Source of the DNA: Lysobacterales bacterium | GTDB taxonomy: Bacteria; Pseudomonadota; Gammaproteobacteria; Xanthomonadales; SZUA-36 | Direction: 5' to 3' | NCBI GenBank assembly: GCA_009692275.1 | Contig: SHZL01000119.1 | Span: 1-8,253, forward strand | DNA length: 8,253 nt | Part shown: positions 6,408 to 8,253 of the stretch, one piece after another | How positions within the stretch are numbered: the stretch's first letter is position 1 | Layout of the letters: the number at the start of each line of letters is the position of its first letter | Program-made: the position numbers and the translations under genes | Notes under the pieces: model-generated | Told to the model about the DNA's origin: nothing | Database searches by the model: none | The model's input: the letters and a program-made list of their open reading frames with translations, nothing else

Positions 6408-8253
6408 ATGCAAGACAGACCCGTTACCTTATTACCTGCGGCCCCAAGTGCAACCCCAAGTGCAGGCCCAAGCGCGACCCCAAGCACGACCCCAAGCACG
6501 ATCCGCAGCGCGACCCCAGCCGCCACTCGTAGCGCAGTTTTTCCCGTAGCAGTCCTAATTGCAGTCCTGGCGGCCAGCCTGGCACTGGCCAGTATTGCAG
6601 GGGCCAGTGATGCGCAGGAAGCATCCGGCCCAACCCCGGCAGACCTGCTGTTGCTCAATGGTTATGTGTACACCTCCGACCCGCAACACTCCGTGGCCGA
6701 TGCCGTGGCAGTCAATGATGGCCTGATCAGCGCGGTAGGCAGCAGCGCAGAACTTGAAGCACTAAAAGGACCGGATACCAGGGTGATCGACCTGGGTGGC
6801 CGCATGCTTCTGCCCGGCCTGCACGATGTGCACATGCACGTTTTTGGCATCGTTGAGTCGGATGTCTGCTCACTGCGCAGCGAGCCCATGAGCCTGGAGG
6901 AAATGGTCCCCTACTTGCAGGAGTGCGTGCAGCGTTACCAATATAAGCCGGGTGCGTGGATAGCGGTGGAGATGTGGGATTTTTCCACCGGCAACCAGGT
7001 CTCCAAGCGCCTGCCTTCACTGCGCGCGGCGCTGGATGCGGTATCCACGGAAAATCCCATCATTCTGTGGGGCAATGACGGGCACCACGGAGCCGTCAAT
7101 AGCCGCGCACTGGAGTTGGCCAAAGATCCCCAGGGCAAGGTCATTGGCATGAATGCACAAACCATGGCCAATCAGTTTGCCGGAATTCGTGACCTGGTGG
7201 GACTGGACGAAAACGGCGAGCCTAATGGCGAGCTGAATGAAAGCGCCCGGCAGTTACTTGGCCCTCCATCGCGACGCGACGCTGAGCTACTGGGTAAACT
7301 CCTGCCGGACATCCAGCGCGTGCTGGCCAGTAATGGCATTACCTCGATCCAGGATGCCTCGTTGAGTCCTTCGTTCCTGCCCTATCTGAAAAATTTTGAG
7401 GACTCCGGCGCCATGCGCTTTCGCATCCAGGTGGCCACCCGTCTTGTTCCGGCAGATTTCACCGATTCCCTGACCGGGAAAATCGATATCGACCAGATGA
7501 TGGCCATTGCTGAGTCCGGCCGTACGGAATTTGCGGACTCGGTGCTGGTTCACCCCACGGCCGTAAAAATCTATGCCGATGGCGTGCTCGAAGGCAACCC
7601 CTTTGCCGATCCGCCCACCCTGCCCAATGGGGCTGTGCTGGAATCCTATCGCCAGCCGCGATTCCATTACGATGAAGCATCCGGAACGGTAGATGTAGTT
7701 GGCTACGTGGATACGGCCAGCCCTGTGTGTGTTGAAACCCGGGCTAACATGGGGCGCTACACGGAACGGGCGGCGCGCGATGCGTTTCGTGCCGAGAATG
7801 GTTTCCACCCGAGCCAGTGCACCATTTCCTTCGGTGTTTTGGCTGACCCCGATTCCTTCATGATGGAGTATGTCCGGCGTCTCGACGCGGCCGGGTTTAC
7901 CATCCACATCCATGCCATTGGCGACCGGGCCGTGCGTGCGGCAGTGGATGCACTTGCCCAGGTAGTGCCTCCCGGCAGTGGCAACCCCAAGCGCCACACC
8001 CTGGCCCATCTGCAACTGGTTCACCCGGACGACCAAAAACGCATTGGAGCGATGGGTCTGTACATGGCCTGGACCTATGCCTGGATGCTGACCAACCCGG
8101 CCTACGATATGACCGTGATGCCTTTCATCGGTGACGTGACCGGCCCCAATGGCATTTATGACCCGGAGAGCTACCGCATGAAAAACAGCTATCCCGTGCG
8201 CAGCATCATGCAAGCGGGCGGCGTGACCGTGGCCGGTAGCGATGCCCCGGTGG
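6408..8253 (+). CDS. Exported amidohydrolase, Amidohydrolase_3/YtcJ-like (3' end outside window)
   Basis: The frame is open from ATG 6408 to the right edge (615 codons) without a stop. Residues 1-40 are polar and rich in Ser, Thr, Pro and Ala, encoded largely by a 12-bp repeat. A hydrophobic stretch at about 43-66 (FPVAVLIAVLAASLALAS) then acts as signal peptide or membrane anchor. The catalytic part starts near residue 78 (DLLLLNGYVYT) and shows the amidohydrolase metal-site motifs: LPGLHDVHMH with the HxH pair His142/His144, VKIYADG with Lys387, HIHAIGD with His500/His502, AHLQLVH with His534, and AGSDAP with Asp612. These match the PF07969 branch that includes YtcJ and related metal-dependent hydrolases acting on N-acyl, carbamoyl or cyclic amide bonds; the substrate is unknown. 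Location is probably periplasmic or membrane-tethered. A longer version from ATG 6357, just after an in-frame TAG at 6348, is less likely because of its weaker ribosome site. The gene is transcribed away from the aldehyde dehydrogenase. Confidence 0.88.
   Translation, partial: MQDRPVTLLPAAPSATPSAGPSATPSTTPSTIRSATPAATRSAVFPVAVLIAVLAASLALASIAGASDAQEASGPTPADLLLLNGYVYTSDPQHSVADAVAVNDGLISAVGSSAELEALKGPDTRVIDLGGRMLLPGLHDVHMHVFGIVESDVCSLRSEPMSLEEMVPYLQECVQRYQYKPGAWIAVEMWDFSTGNQVSKRLPSLRAALDAVSTENPIILWGNDGHHGAVNSRALELAKDPQGKVIGMNAQTMANQFAGIRDLVGLDENGEPNGELNESARQLLGPPSRRDAELLGKLLPDIQRVLASNGITSIQDASLSPSFLPYLKNFEDSGAMRFRIQVATRLVPADFTDSLTGKIDIDQMMAIAESGRTEFADSVLVHPTAVKIYADGVLEGNPFADPPTLPNGAVLESYRQPRFHYDEASGTVDVVGYVDTASPVCVETRANMGRYTERAARDAFRAENGFHPSQCTISFGVLADPDSFMMEYVRRLDAAGFTIHIHAIGDRAVRAAVDALAQVVPPGSGNPKRHTLAHLQLVHPDDQKRIGAMGLYMAWTYAWMLTNPAYDMTVMPFIGDVTGPNGIYDPESYRMKNSYPVRSIMQAGGVTVAGSDAPV
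6442..6525 (+). repeat. 12-bp tandem repeat array within the amidohydrolase leader
   Basis: Six clear copies of a degenerate 12-mer (consensus CCCCAAGYRCRA) run from 6442 to 6513, followed by a decayed seventh to 6525. Copies at 6442 and 6454 differ at one base; those at 6478 and 6490 are identical. In the amidohydrolase frame each unit encodes a four-residue Pro-Ser-Ala/Thr-Thr/Gly type motif, giving residues about 13-38. Because 12 is a multiple of three, the copies keep the frame and copy number can change without breaking the gene. Confidence 0.85.

Noticed and set aside
6442..6525. CRISPR array
   Set aside because: The units are 12 bp and directly adjacent with no spacers, and they are in a coding frame; no cas gene is present.
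6223..6549. Gln/Pro/Arg-repeat protein on the + strand in a different frame from the amidohydrolase
   Set aside because: The 12-bp array keeps several frames open, so the repeated product is a by-product. Only the frame starting at 6408 continues into a recognisable enzyme.
7287..8213. 308-codon open frame on the - strand
   Set aside because: It is antisense to the catalytic domain of the amidohydrolase, and its His/Gly-rich translation mirrors that gene's codon use.

Overview
The window is a moderately GC-rich, densely packed bacterial stretch. It has six recognisable protein-coding genes, the last one open at the right edge, plus the 3' end of a seventh at the left edge. Gene content (MetF-like reductase, membrane fatty acid desaturase, MATE exporter, secreted PQQ-type sugar dehydrogenase, PuuC-like aldehyde dehydrogenase, YtcJ-like secreted amidohydrolase) and base composition suggest an aerobic proteobacterium, probably a gammaproteobacterium from an environmental or marine setting. 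This is an inference: there is no rRNA or other marker here. I see no tRNA, rRNA, CRISPR, transposase or phage gene.

Layout. (1) Bases 2-2137, + strand: end of a methylenetetrahydrofolate reductase-family gene, then a 345-residue histidine-box fatty acid desaturase-family membrane enzyme, then a TIM-barrel protein of the sugar-phosphate isomerase/epimerase superfamily. The last two are separated by 2 bp (or overlap, if the alternative TTG start is used), so this looks like one transcription unit. (2) Bases 2097-3449, - strand: a MATE-family multidrug/Na+ antiporter whose 3' end overlaps the end of the TIM-barrel gene by 41 bp, tail to tail. (3) Bases 3542-6204, - strand: a tight two-gene unit, PuuC-like aldehyde dehydrogenase followed 11 bp later by a secreted PQQ-dependent aldose-type sugar dehydrogenase. 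The ribosome-binding site of the second gene overlaps the stop codon of the first. (4) Bases 6205-6407: a divergent intergenic region with a candidate promoter and a small inverted repeat. (5) Bases 6408-8253, + strand, incomplete: an Amidohydrolase_3 (YtcJ-like) exported enzyme. Its N-terminal leader contains a 12-bp tandem repeat array encoding a Ser/Thr/Pro/Ala-rich segment before a hydrophobic export signal or anchor.

How the parts may work together. The aldehyde dehydrogenase and the PQQ dehydrogenase form an oxidative pair: a periplasmic sugar or alcohol oxidation and a cytoplasmic NAD(P)+-linked aldehyde oxidation, perhaps with different substrates. The reductase, desaturase and TIM-barrel genes look like a catabolic or lipid-modifying cassette of unknown substrate. 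The most unusual features are this three-gene cassette, the repeat-encoded N-terminus of the amidohydrolase and the tail-to-tail gene overlap. I do not find convincing evidence for an entirely new system.
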